In this document: piece by piece, positions 1 to 12,706 of the stretch
Layout: each line of letters opens with the position of its first letter
Position numbering within the stretch: position 1 is the stretch's first letter
Assembly: GCA_022605955.1 (NCBI GenBank)
Contig: JAKCOZ010000303.1
Location: 186,001-250,000, forward strand
Origin: Rallus limicola
Lineage: Eukaryota; Chordata; Aves; Gruiformes; Rallidae
Direction: 5' to 3'
Length of the DNA stretch: 64,000 bases
Position numbers and translations under genes: made by a program
Notes under the pieces: generated by a model
Databases searched by the model: none
What the model was told of the DNA's origin: nothing
What the model saw: the letters and a program-made list of their open reading frames with translations, nothing else

Positions 1-198
1 TTGAACTGCAGTCTGCTAGGGCCGAGAAAAGCACCGTAGGAGGTTCCAGGCATGTTCCCTCTTTCCAGGCAAAGGAAAAGGCTGAGAGCCAAAGTGACAG
101 GGTCTGCTTGTGTGTCCTGTTAGGAGGTTTCAGACAAGCTATGCCTTTCAGTCCTAGCTTCTTTACTTTGGGAGTTATTGCTGGACGTTTAGCAAGTT
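1..198 (+). repeat. Reference monomer (198 bp)
   Basis: This first full unit is about 49% GC (97 of 198 bases). It has three CpGs, at monomer positions 23-24, 35-36 and 186-187, and one PstI site inside the 8-bp palindrome ACTGCAGT (monomer 6-13). A purine-rich stretch lies around 68-100 and a pyrimidine-rich stretch around 141-170. The 9-mer TAGGAGGTT appears twice, 84 bp apart (37-45 and 121-129), but the rest of the two halves does not align, so there is no convincing ancestral sub-repeat. No canonical CENP-B box, polyadenylation signal or polymerase III box pair was seen. Length is divisible by 3, and one frame on each strand is free of stops. Confidence 0.95.
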
Positions 199-430
199 TT
201 GAACTGCAGTCTGCTAGGGCCGAGAAAAGCACCGTAGGAGGTTCCAGGCATGTTCCCTCTTTCCAGGCAAAGGAAAAGGCTGAGAGCCAAAGTGACAGGG
301 TCAGCTTGTGTGTCCTGTTAGGAGGTTTCAGACAAGCTATGCCTTTCAGTCCTAGCTTCTTTACTTTGGGAGTTATTGCTGGACGTTTAGCATGTTTTGA
401 ACTGCAGTCTGCTAGGGCCGAGAAAAGCAC

Positions 431-441
431 TTTTATAGGTA
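431..441 (+). other. Rare F-type monomer (CACTTTTATAGG), copy 1
   Basis: The usual CACCGTAGGAGG or CACTGTAGGAGG reads CACTTTTATAGG here, followed by Y-type sequence. Two further copies begin at 3797 and 12707, 17 and then 45 monomers away. The preceding CAGAGTC state near 3664 and near 12574 is shared by the latter two. Confidence 0.85.
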
Positions 442-3400
442 GCAGGTATGTTCCTTCTTTCCAGGCAAAGGAAAAGGCTGAGAGCCAAAGTGACAGGGGC
501 TGCTCGTGTGTCCTGTTAGGAGGTTTCAGACAAGCTATGCCTTTCATGCCTAGCTTCTTTACTTTGGGAGTTATTGCTGGACGTTTAGCATGTTTTGAAC
601 TGCAGTCTGCTAGGGCCGAGAAAAGCACCGTAGGAGGTTCCAGGCATGTTCCCTCTTTCCAGGCAAAGGAAAAGGCTGAGAGCCAAAGTGACAGGGTCTG
701 CTTGTGTGTCCTGTTAGGAGGTTTCAGACAAGCTATGCCTTTCATGCCTAGCTTCTTTACTTTGGGAGTTATTGCTGGACGTTTAGCATGTTTTGAACTG
801 CAGTCTGCTAGGGCCGAGAAAAGCACCGTAGGAGGTTCCAGGCATGTTCCCTCTTTCCAGGCAAAGGAAAAGGCTGAGAGCCAAAGTGACAGGGTCTGCT
901 TGTGTGTCCTGTTAGGAGGTTTCAGACAAGCTATGCCTTTCATGCCTAGCTTCTTTACTTTGGGAGTTATTGCTGGACGTTTAGCATGTTTTGAACTGCA
1001 GTCTGCTAGGGCCGAGAAAAGCACCGTAGGAGGTTCCAGGCATGTTCCCTCTTTCCAGGCAAAGGAAAAGGCTGAGAGCCAAAGTGACAGGGTCTGCTTG
1101 TGTGTCCTGTTAGGAGGTTTCAGACAAGCTATGCCTTTCAGTCCTAGCTTCTTTACTTTGGGAGTTATTGCTGGACGTTTAGCATGTTTTGAACTGCAGT
1201 CTGCTAGGGCCGAGAAAAGCACCGTAGGAGGTTCCAGGCATGTTCCCTCTTTCCAGGCAAAGGAAAAGGCTGAGAGCCAAAGTGACAGAGTCTGCTTGTG
1301 TGTCCTGTTAGGAGGTTTCAGACAAGCTATGCCTTTCAGTCCTAGCTTCTTTACTTTGGGAGTTATTGCTGGACGTTTAGCATGTTTTGAACTGCAGTCT
1401 GCTAGGGCCGAGAAAAGCACCGTAGGAGGTTCCAGGCATGTTCCCTCTTTCCAGGCAAAGGAAAAGGCTGAGAGCCAAAGTGACAGGGTCTGCTTGTGTG
1501 TCCTGTTAGGAGGTTTCAGACAAGCTATGCCTTTCATGCCTAGCTTCTTTACTTTGGGAGTTATTGCTGGACGTTTAGCATGTTTTGAACTGCAATCTGC
1601 TAGGGCCGAGAAAAGCACCGTAGGAGGTTCCAGGCATGTTCCCTCTTTCCAGGCAAAGGAAAAGGCTGAGAGCCAAAGTGACAGGGTCTGCTTGTGTGTC
1701 CTGTTAGGAGGTTTCAGACAAGCTATGCCTTTCATGCCTAGCTTCTTTACTTTGGGAGTTATTGCTGGACGTTTAGCATGTTTTGAACTGCAGTCTGCTA
1801 GGGCCGAGAAAAGCACTGTAGGAGGTAGCAGGTATGTTCCTTCTTTCCAGGCAAAGGAAAAGGCTGAGAGCCAAAGTGACAGGGTCTGCTTGTGTGTCCT
1901 GTTAGGAGGTTTCAGACAAGCTATGCCTTTCATGCCTAGCTTCTTTACTTTGGGAGTTATTGCTGGACGTTTAGCATGTTTTGAACTGCAGTCTGCTAGG
2001 GCCGAGAAAAGCACCGTAGGAGCTTCCAGGCATGTTCCCTCTTTCCAGGCAAAGGAAAAGGCTGAGAGCCAAAGTGACAGGGTCTGCTTGTGTGTCCTGT
2101 TAGGAGGTTTCAGACAAGCTATGCCTTTCATGCCTAGCTTCTTTACTTTGGGAGTTATTGCTGGACGTTTAGCAAGTTTTGAACTGCAGTCTGCTAGGGC
2201 CGAGAAAAGCACCGTAGGAGGTTCCAGGCATGTTCCCTCTTTCCATGCAAAGGAAAAGGCTGAGAGCCAAAGTGACAGGGTCTGCTTGTGTGTCCTGTTA
2301 GGAGGTTTCAGACAAGCTATGCCTTTCAGTCCTAGCTTCTTTACTTTGGGAGTTATTGCTGGACGTTTAGCAAGTTTTGAACTGCAGTCTGCTAGGGCCG
2401 AGAAAAGCACCGTAGGAGATTCCAGGCATGTTCCCTCTTTCCAGGCAAAGGAAAAGGCTGAGAGCCAAAGTGACAGGGTCAGCTGGTGTGTCCTGTTAGG
2501 AGGTTTCAGACAAGCTATGCCTTTCAGTCCTAGCTTCTTTACTTTGGGAGTTATTGCTGGACGTTTAGCATGTTTTGAACTGCAGTCTGCTAGGGCCGAG
2601 AAAAGCACTGTAGGAGGTAGCAGGTATGTTCCTACTTTCCAGGCAAAGGAAAAGGCTGAGAGCCAAAGTGACAGGGTCTGCTTGTGTGTCCTGTTAGGAG
2701 GTTTCAGACAAGCTATGCCTTTCATGCCTAGCTTCTTTACTTTGGGAGTTATTGCTGGACGTTTAGCATGTTTTGAACTGCAGTCTGCTAGGGCCGAGAA
2801 AAGCACCGTAGGAGGTTCCAGGCATGTTCCCTCTTTCCAGGCAAAGGAAAAGGCTGAGAGCCAAAGTGACAGGGTCTGCTTGTGTGTCCTGTTAGGAGGT
2901 TTCAGACAAGCTATGCCTTTCATGCCTAGCTTCTTTACTTTGGGAGTTATTGCTGGACGTTTAGTATGTTTTGAACTGCAGTCTGCTAGGGCCGAGAAAA
3001 GCACCGTAGGAGGTTCCAGGCATGTTCCCTCTTTCCAGGCAAAGGAAAAGGCTGAGAGCCAAAGTGACAGGGTCTGCTTGTGTGTCCTGTTAGGAGGTTT
3101 CAGACAAGCTATGCCTTTCATGCCTAGCTTCTTTACTTTGGGAGTTATTGCTGGACGTTTAGCATGTTTTGAACTGCAGTCTGCTAGGGCCGAGAAAAGC
3201 ACCGTAGGAGCTTCCAGGCATGTTCCCTCTTTCCAGGCAAAGGAAAAGGCTGAGAGCCAAAGTGACAGGGTCTGCTTGTGTGTCCTGTTAGGAGGTTTCA
3301 GACAAGCTATGCCTTTCAATCCTAGCTTCTTTACTTTGGGAGTTATTGCTGGACGTTTAGCATGTTTTGAACTGCAGTCTGCTAGGGCCGAGAAAAGCAC

Positions 3401-3796
3401 CGTAGGAGGTTCCAGGCATGTTCCCTCTTTCCAGGCAAAGGAAAAGGCTGAGAGCCAAAGTGACAGGGTCAGCTTGTGTGTCCTGTTAGGAGGTTTCAGA
3501 CAAGCTATGCCTTTCAGTCCTAGCTTCTTTACTTTGGGAGTTATTGCTGGACGTTTAGCATGTTTTGAACTGCAGTCTGCTAGGGCCAAGAAAAGCACCG
3601 TAGGAGGTTCCAGGCATGTTCCCTCTTTCCAGGCAAAGGAAAAGGCTGAGAGCCAAAGTGACAGAGTCTGCTTGTGTGTCCTGTTAGGAGGTTTCAGACA
3701 AGCTATGCCTTTCAGTCCTAGCTTCTTTACTTTGGGAGTTATTGCTGGACGTTTAGCATGTTTTGAACTGCAGTCTGCTAGGGCCGAGAAAAGCAC

Positions 3797-3807
3797 TTTT
3801 ATAGGTA
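3797..3807 (+). other. Rare F-type monomer, copy 2
   Basis: It has the same CACTTTTATAGG block as at 431, exactly 3,366 bp (17 monomers) away, preceded by GACAGAGTC in the previous monomer. Confidence 0.85.
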
Positions 3808-4277
3808 GCAGGTATGTTCCTTCTTTCCAGGCAAAGGAAAAGGCTGAGAGCCAAAGTGACAGGGTCTGCTTGTGTGTCCTGTTAGGAGGTTTCAGACAAG
3901 CTATGCCTTTCAGTCCTAGCTTCTTTACTTTAGGAGTTATTGCTGGACGTTTAGCATGTTTTGAACTGCAGTCTGCTAGGGCCGAGAAAAGCACCGTAGG
4001 AGGTTCCAGGCATGTTCCCTCTTTCCAGGCAAAGGAAAAGGCTGAGAGCCAAAGTGACAGGGTCTGCTTGTGTGTCCTGTTAGGAGGTTTCAGACAAGCT
4101 ATGCCTTTCATGCCTAGCTTCTTTACTTTGGGAGTTATTGCTGGATGTTTAGCATGTTTTGAACTGCAGTCTGCTAGGGCCGAGAAAAGCACCGTAGGAG
4201 GTTCCAGGCATGTTCCCTCTTTCCAGGCAAAGGAAAAGGCTGAGAGCCAAAGTGACAGGGTCTGCTTGTGTGTCCTG

Positions 4278-4283
4278 TTATGA
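4278..4283 (+). other. TTATGA, single-step intermediate of the domain A marker
   Basis: The usual TTAGGA reads TTATGA here, one substitution from the common form and one from TTATAA. It is the leftmost member of the marker series and, like most TTATAA monomers, is followed by a Y-type monomer. Confidence 0.85.
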
Positions 4284-7200
4284 GGTTTCAGACAAGCTAT
4301 GCCTTTCATGCCTAGCTTCTTTACTTTGGGAGTTATTGCTGGACGTTTAGCATGTTTTGAACTGCAGTCTGCTAGGGCCGAGAAAAGCACTGTAGGAGGT
4401 AGCAGGTATGTTCCTTCTTTCCAGGCAAAGGAAAAGGCTGAGAGCCAAAGTGACAGGGTCTGCTTGTGTGTCCTGTTAGGAGGTTTCAGACAAGCTATGC
4501 CTTTCATGCCTAGCTTCTTTACTTTGGGAGTTATTGCTGGACGTTTAGCGTGTTTTGAACTGCAGTCTGCTAGGGCCGAGAAAAGCACTGTAGGAGGTAG
4601 CAGGTATGTTCCTTCTTTCCAGGCAAAGGAAAAGGCTGAGAGCCAAAGTGACAGGGTCTGCTTGTGTGTCCTGTTAGGAGGTTTCAGACAAGCTATGCCT
4701 TTCATGCCTAGCTTCTTTACTTTGGGAGTTATTGCTGGACGTTTAGCATGTTTTGAACTGCAGTCTGCTAGGGCCGAGAAAAGCACCGTAGGAGCTTCCA
4801 GGCATGTTCCCTCTTTCCAGGCAAAGGAAAAGGCTGAGAGCCAAAGTGACAGGGTCTGCTTGTGTGTCCTGTTAGGAGGTTTCAGACAAGCTATGCCTTT
4901 CATGCCTAGCTTCTTTACTTTGGGAGTTATTGCTGGACGTTTAGCATGTTTTGAACTGCAGTCTGCTAGGGCCGAGAAAAGCACCGTAGGAGGTTCCAGG
5001 CATGTTCCCTCTTTCCAGGCAAAGGAAAAGGCTGAGAGCCAAAGTGACAGGGTCTGCTTGTGTGTCCTGTTAGGAGGTTTCAGACAAGCTATGCCTTTCA
5101 GTCCTAGCTTCTTTACTTTGGGAGTTATTGCTGGACGTTTAGCATGTTTTGAACTGCAGTCTGCTAGGGCCGAGAAAAGCACCGTAGGAGGTTCCAGGCA
5201 TGTTCCCTCTTTCCAGGCAAAGGAAAAGGCTGAGAGCCAAAGTGACAGGGTCTGCTTGTGTGTCCTGTTAGGAGGTTTCAGACAAGCTATGCCTTTCATG
5301 CCTAGCTTCTTTACTTTGGGAGTTATTGCTGGACGTTTAGCAAGTTTTGAACTGCAGTCTGCTAGGGCCGATAAAAGCACCGTAGGAGGTTCCAGGCATG
5401 TTCCCTCTTTCCAGGCAAAGGAAAAGGCTGAGAGCCAAAGTGACAGGGTCTGCTTGTGTGTCCTGTTAGGAGGTTTCAGACAAGCTATGCCTTTCATGCC
5501 TAGCTTCTTTACTTTGGGAGTTATTGCTGGACGTTTAGCATGTTTTGAACTGCAGTCTGCTAGGGCCGAGAAAAGCACCGTAGGAGGTTCCAGGCATGTT
5601 CCCTCTTTCCAGGCAAAGGAAAAGGCTGAGAGCCAAAGTGACAGGGTCTGCTTGTGTGTCCTGTTATAAGGTTTCAGACAAGCTATGCCTTTCATGCCTA
5701 GCTTCTTTACTTTGGGAGTTATTGCTGGACGTTTAGCATGTTTTGAACTGCAGTCTGCTAGGGCCGAGAAAAGCACTGTAGGAGGTAGCAGGTATGTTCC
5801 TTCTTTCCAGGCAAAGGAAAAGGCTGAGAGCCAAAGTGACAGGGTCTGCTTGTGTGTCCTGTTAGGAGGTTTCAGACAAGCTATGCCTTTCATGCCTAGC
5901 TTCTTTACTTTGGGAGTTATTGCTGGACGTTTAGCATGTTTTGAACTGCAGTCTGCTAGGGCCGAGAAAAGCACCGTAGGAGGTTCCAGGCATGTTCCCT
6001 CTTTCCAGGCAAAGGAAAAGGCTGAGAGCCAAAGTGACAGGGTCTGCTTGTGTGTCCTGTTAGGAGGTTTCAGACAAGCTATGCCTTTCATGCCTAGCTT
6101 CTTTACTTTGGGAGTTATTGCTGGACGTTTAGCATGTTTTGAACTGCAGTCTGCTAGGGCCGAGAAAAGCACCGTAGGAGCTTCCAGGCATGTTCCCTCT
6201 TTCCAGGCAAAGGAAAAGGCTGAGAGCCAAAGTGACAGGGTCTGCTTGTGTGTCCTGTTAGGAGGTTTCAGACAAGCTATGCCTTTCATGCCTAGCTTCT
6301 TTACTTTGGGAGTTATTGCTGGACGTTTAGCATGTTTTGAACTGCAGTCTGCTAGGGCCGAGAAAAGCACCGTAGGAGGTAGCAGGTATGTTCCTTCTTT
6401 CCAGGCAAAGGAAAAGGCTGAGAGCCAAAGTGACAGGGTCTGCTTGTGTGTCCTGTTAGGAGGTTTCAGACAAGCTATGCCTTTCATGCCTAGCTTCTTT
6501 ACTTTGGGAGTTATTGCTGGACGTTTAGCATGTTTTGAACTGCAGTCTGCTAGGGCCGAGAAAAGCACCGTAGGAGGTTCCAGGCATGTTCCCTCTTTCC
6601 AGGCAAAGGAAAAGGCTGAGAGCCAAAGTGACAGGGTCAGCTTGTGTGTCCTGTTAGGAGGTTTCAGACAAGCTATGCCTTTCATGCCTAGCTTCTTTAC
6701 TTTGGGAGTTATTGCTGGACGTTTAGCATGTTTTGAACTGCAGTCTGCTAGGGCCGAGAAAAGCACTGTAGGAGGTAGCAGGTATGTTCCTTCTTTCCAG
6801 GCAAAGGAAAAGGCTGAGAGCCAAAGTGACAGGGTCTGCTTGTGTGTCCTGTTAGGAGGTTTCAGACAAGCTATGCCTTTCATGCCTAGCTTCTTTACTT
6901 TGGGAGTTATTGCTGGACGTTTAGCATGTTTTGAACTGCAGTCTGCTAGGGCCGAGAAAAGCACCGTAGGAGCTTCCAGGCATGTTCCCTCTTTCCAGGC
7001 AAAGGAAAAGGCTGAGAGCCAAAGTGACAGGGTCTGCTTGTGTGTCCTGTTAGGAGGTTTCAGACAAGCTATGCCTTTCAGTCCTAGCTTCTTTACTTTG
7101 GGAGTTATTGCTGGACGTTTAGCATGTTTTGAACTGCAGTCTGCTAGGGCCGAGAAAAGCACCGTAGGAGGTTCCAGGCATGTTCCCTCTTTCCAGGCAA

Positions 7201-7847
7201 AGGAAAAGGCTGAGAGCCAAAGTGACAGGGTCTGCTTGTGTGTCCTGTTAGGAGGTTTCAGACAAGCTATGCCTTTCAGTCCTAGCTTCTTTACTTTGGG
7301 AGTTATTGCTGGACGTTTAGCAAGTTTTGAACTGCAGTCTGCTAGGGCCGAGAAAAGCACCGTAGGAGGTTCCAGGCATGTTCCCTCTTTCCAGGCAAAG
7401 GAAAAGGCTGAGAGCCAAAGTGACAGGGTCAGCTTGTGTGTCCTGTTAGGAGGTTTCAGACAAGCTATGCCTTTCATGCCTAGCTTCTTTACTTTGGGAG
7501 TTATTGCTGGACGTTTAGCATGTTTTGAACTGCAGTCTGCTAGGGCCGAGAAAAGCACCGTAGGAGGTTCCAGGCATGTTCCCTCTTTCCAGGCAAAGGA
7601 AAAGGCTGAGAGCCAAAGTGACAGGGTCTGCTTGTGTGTCCTGTTAGGAGGTTTCAGACAAGCTATGCCTTTCATGCCTAGCTTCTTTACTTTGGGAGTT
7701 ATTGCTGGACGTTTAGCATGTTTTGAACTGCAGTCTGCTAGGGCCGAGAAAAGCACCGTAGGAGGTTCCAGGCATGTTCCCTCTTTCCAGGCAAAGGAAA
7801 AGGCTGAGAGCCAAAGTGACAGGGTCTGCTTGTGTGTCCTGTTATAA

Positions 7848-9431
7848 GGTTTCAGACAAGCTATGCCTTTCATGCCTAGCTTCTTTACTTTGGGAGTTAT
7901 TGCTGGACGTTTAGCATGTTTTGAACTGCAGTCTGCTAGGGCCGAGAAAAGCACTGTAGGAGGTAGCAGGTATGTTCCTTCTTTCCAGGCAAAGGAAAAG
8001 GCTGAGAGCCAAAGTGACAGGGTCTGCTTGTGTGTCCTGTTAGGAGGTTTCAGACAAGCTATGCCTTTCATGCCTAGCTTCTTTACTTTGGGAGTTATTG
8101 CTGGACGTTTAGCATGTTTTGAACTGCAGTCTGATAGGGCCGAGAAAAGCACCGTAGGAGGTTCCAGGCATGTTCCCTCTTTCCAGGCAAAGGAAAAGGC
8201 TGAGAGCCAAAGTGACAGGGTCTGCTTGTGTGTCCTGTTAGGAGGTTTCAGACAAGCTATGCCTTTCATGCCTAGCTTCTTTACTTTGGGAGTTATTGCT
8301 GGACGTTTAGCATGTTTTGAACTGCAGTCTGCTAGGGCCGAGAAAAGCACCGTAGGAGGTTCCAGGCATGTTCCCTCTTTCCAGGAAAAGGAAAAGGCTG
8401 AGAGCCAAAGTGACAGGGTCTGCTTGTGTGTCCTGTTAGGAGGTTTCAGACAAGCTATGCCTTTCATGCCTAGCTTCTTTACTTTGGGAGTTATTGCTGG
8501 ACGTTTAGCATGTTTTGAACTGCAGTCTGCTAGGGCCGAGAAAAGCACCGCATGAGCTTCCAGGCATGTTCCCTCTTTCCAGGCAAAGGAAAAGGCTGAG
8601 AGCCAAAGTGACAGGGTCTGCTTGTGTGTCCTGTTAGGAGGTTTCAGACAAGCTATGCCTTTCAGTCCTAGCTTCTTTACTTTGGGAGTTATTGCTGGAC
8701 GTTTAGCATGTTTTGAACTGCAGTCTGCTAGGGCCGAGAAAAGCACCGTAGGAGGTTCCAGGCATGTTCCCTCTTTCCAGGCAAAGGAAAAGGCTGAGAG
8801 CCAAAGTGACAGGGTCTGCTTGTGTGTCCTGTTAGGAGGTTTCAGACAAGCTATGCCTTTCAGTCCTAGCTTCTTTACTTTGGGAGTTATTGCTGGACGT
8901 TTAGCATGTTTTGAACTGCAGTCTGCTAGGGCCGAGAAAAGCACCGTAGGAGGTTCCAGGCATGTTCCCTCTTTCCAGACAAAGGAAAAGGCTGAGAGCC
9001 AAAGTGACAGGGTCTGCTTGTGTGTCCTGTTAGGAGGTTTCAGACAAGCTATGCCTTTCAGTCCTAGCTTCTTTACTTTGGGAGTTATTGCTGGACGTTT
9101 AGCAAGTTTTGAACTGCAGTCTGCTAGGGCCGAGAAAAGCACCGTAGGAGGTTCCAGGCATGTTCCCTCTTTCCAGGCAAAGGAAAAGGCTGAGAGCCAA
9201 AGTGACAGGGTCTGCTTGTGTGTCCTGTTAGGAGGTTTCAGACAAGCTATGCCTTTCATGCCTAGCTTCTTTACTTTGGGAGTTATTGCTGGACGTTTAG
9301 CATGTTTTGAACTGCAGTCTGCTAGGGCCGAGAAAAGCACCGTAGGAGGTTCCAGGCATGTTCCCTCTTTCCAGGCAAAGGAAAAGGCTGAGAGCCAAAG
9401 TGACAGGGTCTGCTTGTGTGTCCTGTTATAA
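7848..9431. repeat. 8-monomer block, copy 1 of 3
   Basis: This 1,584-bp block ends in a TTATAA monomer. It carries two rare internal markers: ACCGCATGAG (near 8547) in place of ACCGTAGGAG, and TTCCAGACAAAGG (near 8974) in place of TTCCAGGCAAAGG. It also has CTGATAGGGCC near 8131. The same markers in the same order recur at 13392-14975 (offset 28 monomers, 5,544 bp) and, apart from CTGATAGGG, at 35963-37546. Confidence 0.88.
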
Positions 9432-12400
9432 GGTTTCAGACAAGCTATGCCTTTCATGCCTAGCTTCTTTACTTTGGGAGTTATTGCTGGACGTTTAGCA
9501 TGTTTTGAACTGCAGTCTGCTAGGGCCGAGAAAAGCACCGTAGGAGGTTCCAGGCATGTTCCCTCTTTCCAGGCAAAGGAAAAGGCTGAGAGCCTAAGTG
9601 ACAGGGTCTGCTTGTGTGTCCTGTTAGGAGGTTTCAGACAAGCTATGCCTTTCAGTCCTAGCTTCTTTACTTTGGGAGTTATTGCTGGACGTTTAGCATG
9701 TTTTGAACTGCAGTCTGCTAGGGCCGAGAAAAGCACTGTAGGAGGTAGCAGGTATGTTCCTTCTTTCCAGGCAAAGGAAAAGGCTGAGAGCCAAAGTGAC
9801 AGGGTCTGCTTGTGTGTCCTGTTAGGAGGTTTCAGACAAGCTATGCCTTTCAGTCCTAGCTTCTTTACTTTGGGAGTTATTGCTGGACGTTTAGCATGTT
9901 TTGAACTGCAGTCTGCTAGGGCCGAGAAAAGCACTGTAGGAGGTTCCAGGCATGTTCCCTCTTTCCAGGCAAAGGAAAAGGCTGAGAGCCAAAGTGACAG
10001 GGTCTGCTTGTGTGTCCTGTTAGGAGGTTTCAGACAAGCTATGCCTTTCAGTCCTAGCTTCTTTACTTTGGGAGTTATTGCTGGACGTTTAGCATGTTTT
10101 GAACTGCAGTCTGCTAGGGCCGAGAAAAGCACCGTAGGAGGTTCCAGGCATGTTCCCTCTTTCCAGGCAAAGGAAAAGGCTGAGAGCCAAAGTGACAGGG
10201 TCTGCTTGTGTGTCCTGTTAGGAGGTTTCAGACAAGCTATGCCTTTCAGTCCTAGCTTCTTTACTTTGGGAGTTATTGCTGGACGTTTAGCATGTTTTGA
10301 ACTGCAGTCTGCTAGGGCCGATAAAAGCACCGTAGGAGGTTCCAGGCATGTTCCCTCTTTCCAGGCAAAGGAAAAGGCTGAGAGCCAAAGTGACAGGGTC
10401 TGCTTGTGTGTCCTGTTAGGAGGTTTCAGACAAGCTATGCCTTTCATGCCTAGCTTCTTTACTTTGGGAGTTATTGCTGGACGTTTAGCATGTTTTGAAC
10501 TGCAGTCTGCTAGGGCCGAGAAAAGCACCGTAGGAGGTTCCAGGCATGTTCCCTCTTTCCAGGCAAAGGAAAAGGCTGAGAGCCAAAGTGACAGGGTCTG
10601 CTTGTGTGTCCTGTTATAAGGTTTCAGACAAGCTATGCCTTTCATGCCTAGCTTCTTTACTTTGGGAGTTATTGCTGGACGTTTAGCATGTTTTGAACTG
10701 CAGTCTGCTAGGGCCGAGAAAAGCACTGTAGGAGGTAGCAGGTATGTTCCTTCTTTCCAGGCAAAGGAAAAGGCTGAGAGCCAAAGTGACAGGGTCTGCT
10801 TGTGTGTCCTGTTAGGAGGTTTCAGACAAGCTATGCCTTTCATGCCTAGCTTCTTTACTTTGGGAGTTATTGCTGGACGTTTAGCATGTTTTGAACTGCA
10901 GTCTGCTAGGGCCGAGAAAAGCACCGTAGGAGGTTCCAGGCATGTTCCCTCTTTCCAGGCAAAGGAAAAGGCTGAGAGCCAAAGTGACAGGGTCTGCTTG
11001 TGTGTCCTGTTAGGAGGTTTCAGACAAGCTATGCCTTTCAGTCCTAGCTTCTTTACTTTGGGAGTTATTGCTGGACGTTTAGCATGTTTTGAACTGCAGT
11101 CTGCTAGGGCCGAGAAAAGCACTGTAGGAGGTAGCAGGTATGTTCCTTCTTTCCAGGCAAAGGAAAAGGCTGAGAGCCAAAGTGACAGGGTCTGCTTGTG
11201 TGTCCTGTTAGGAGGTTTCAGACAAGCTATGCCTTTCAGTCCTAGCTTCTTTACTTTGGGAGTTATTGCTGGACGTTTAGCAAGTTTTGAACTGCAGTCT
11301 GCTAGGGCCGATAAAAGCACCGTAGGAGGTTCCAGGCATGTTCCCTCTTTCCAGGCAAAGGAAAAGGCTGAGAGCCAAAGTGACAGGGTCTGCTTGTGTG
11401 TCCTGTTAGGAGGTTTCAGACAAGCTATGCCTTTCATGCCTAGCTTCTTTACTTTGGGAGTTATTGCTGGACGTTTAGCATGTTTTGAACTGCAGTCTGC
11501 TAGGGCCGAGAAAAGCACTGTAGGAGGTAGCAGGTATGTTCCTTCTTTCCAGGCAAAGGAAAAGGCTGAGAGCCAAAGTGACAGGGTCTGCTTGTGTGTC
11601 CTGTTAGGAGGTTTCAGACAAGCTATGCCTTTCATGCCTAGCTTCTTTACTTTGGGAGTTATTGCTGGACGTTTAGCATGTTTTGAACTGCAGTCTGCTA
11701 GGGCCGAGAAAAGCACCGTAGGAGGTTCCAGGCATGTTCCCTCTTTCCAGGCAAAGGAAAAGGCTGAGAGCCAAAGTGACAGGGTCTGCTTGTGTGTCCT
11801 GTTAGGAGGTTTCAGACAAGCTATGCCTTTCAGTCCTAGCTTCTTTACTTTGGGAGTTATTGCTGGACGTTTAGCATGTTTTGAACTGCAGTCTGCTAGG
11901 GCCGAGAAAAGCACTGTAGGAGGTAGCAGGTATGTTCCTTCTTTCCAGGCAAAGGAAAAGGCTGAGAGCCAAAGTGACAGGGTCTGCTTGTGTGTCCTGT
12001 TAGGAGGTTTCAGACAAGCTATGCCTTTCAGTCCTAGCTTCTTTACTTTGGGAGTTATTGCTGGACGTTTAGCATGTTTTGAACTGCAGTCTGCTAGGGC
12101 CGAGAAAAGCACCGTAGGAGGTTCCAGGCATGTTCCCTCTTTCCAGGCAAAGGAAAAGGCTGAGAGCCAAAGTGACAGGGTCTGCTTGTGTGTCCTGTTA
12201 GGAGGTTTCAGACAAGCTATGCCTTTCAGTCCTAGCTTCTTTACTTTGGGAGTTATTGCTGGACGTTTAGCATGTTTTGAACTGCAGTCTGCTAGGGCCG
12301 AGAAAAGCACCGTAGGAGGTTCCAGGCATGTTCCCTCTTTCCAGGCAAAGGAAAAGGCTGAGAGCCAAAGTGACAGGGTCTGCTTGTGTGTCCTGTTAGG

Positions 12401-12706
12401 AGGTTTCAGACAAGCTATGCCTTTCATGCCTAGCTTCTTTACTTTGGGAGTTATTGCTGGACGTTTAGCATGTTTTGAACTGCAGTCTGCTAGGGCCGAG
12501 AAAAGCACCGTAGGAGGTTCCAGGCATGTTACCTCTTTCCAGGCAAAGGAAAAGGCTGAGAGCCAAAGTGACAGAGTCTGCTTGTGTGTCCTGTTAGGAG
12601 GTTTCAGACAAGCTATGCCTTTCATGCCTAGCTTCTTTACTTTAGCAGTTATTGCTGGACGTTTAGCATGTTTTGAACTGCAGTCTGCTAGGGCCGAGAA
12701 AAGCAC

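Noticed and set aside
1..198. Monomer as a dimer of a roughly 84-99 bp ancestral unit
   Set aside because: TAGGAGGTT occurs twice, 84 bp apart, but the flanking sequence does not align beyond a few bases.
108..4283. Long plus-strand reading frames encoding a 66-residue repeat
   Set aside because: They follow from a 198-bp period with a stop-free frame. The opposite strand is equally open, stops are inherited as marker variants, starts are arbitrary ATGs inside monomers, and no promoter, intron structure or terminal domain is visible.
5664..5669. TATA box promoter at the TTATAA marker
   Set aside because: The similarity is six bases long and arises in two substitution steps from TTAGGA. No other promoter element accompanies it.
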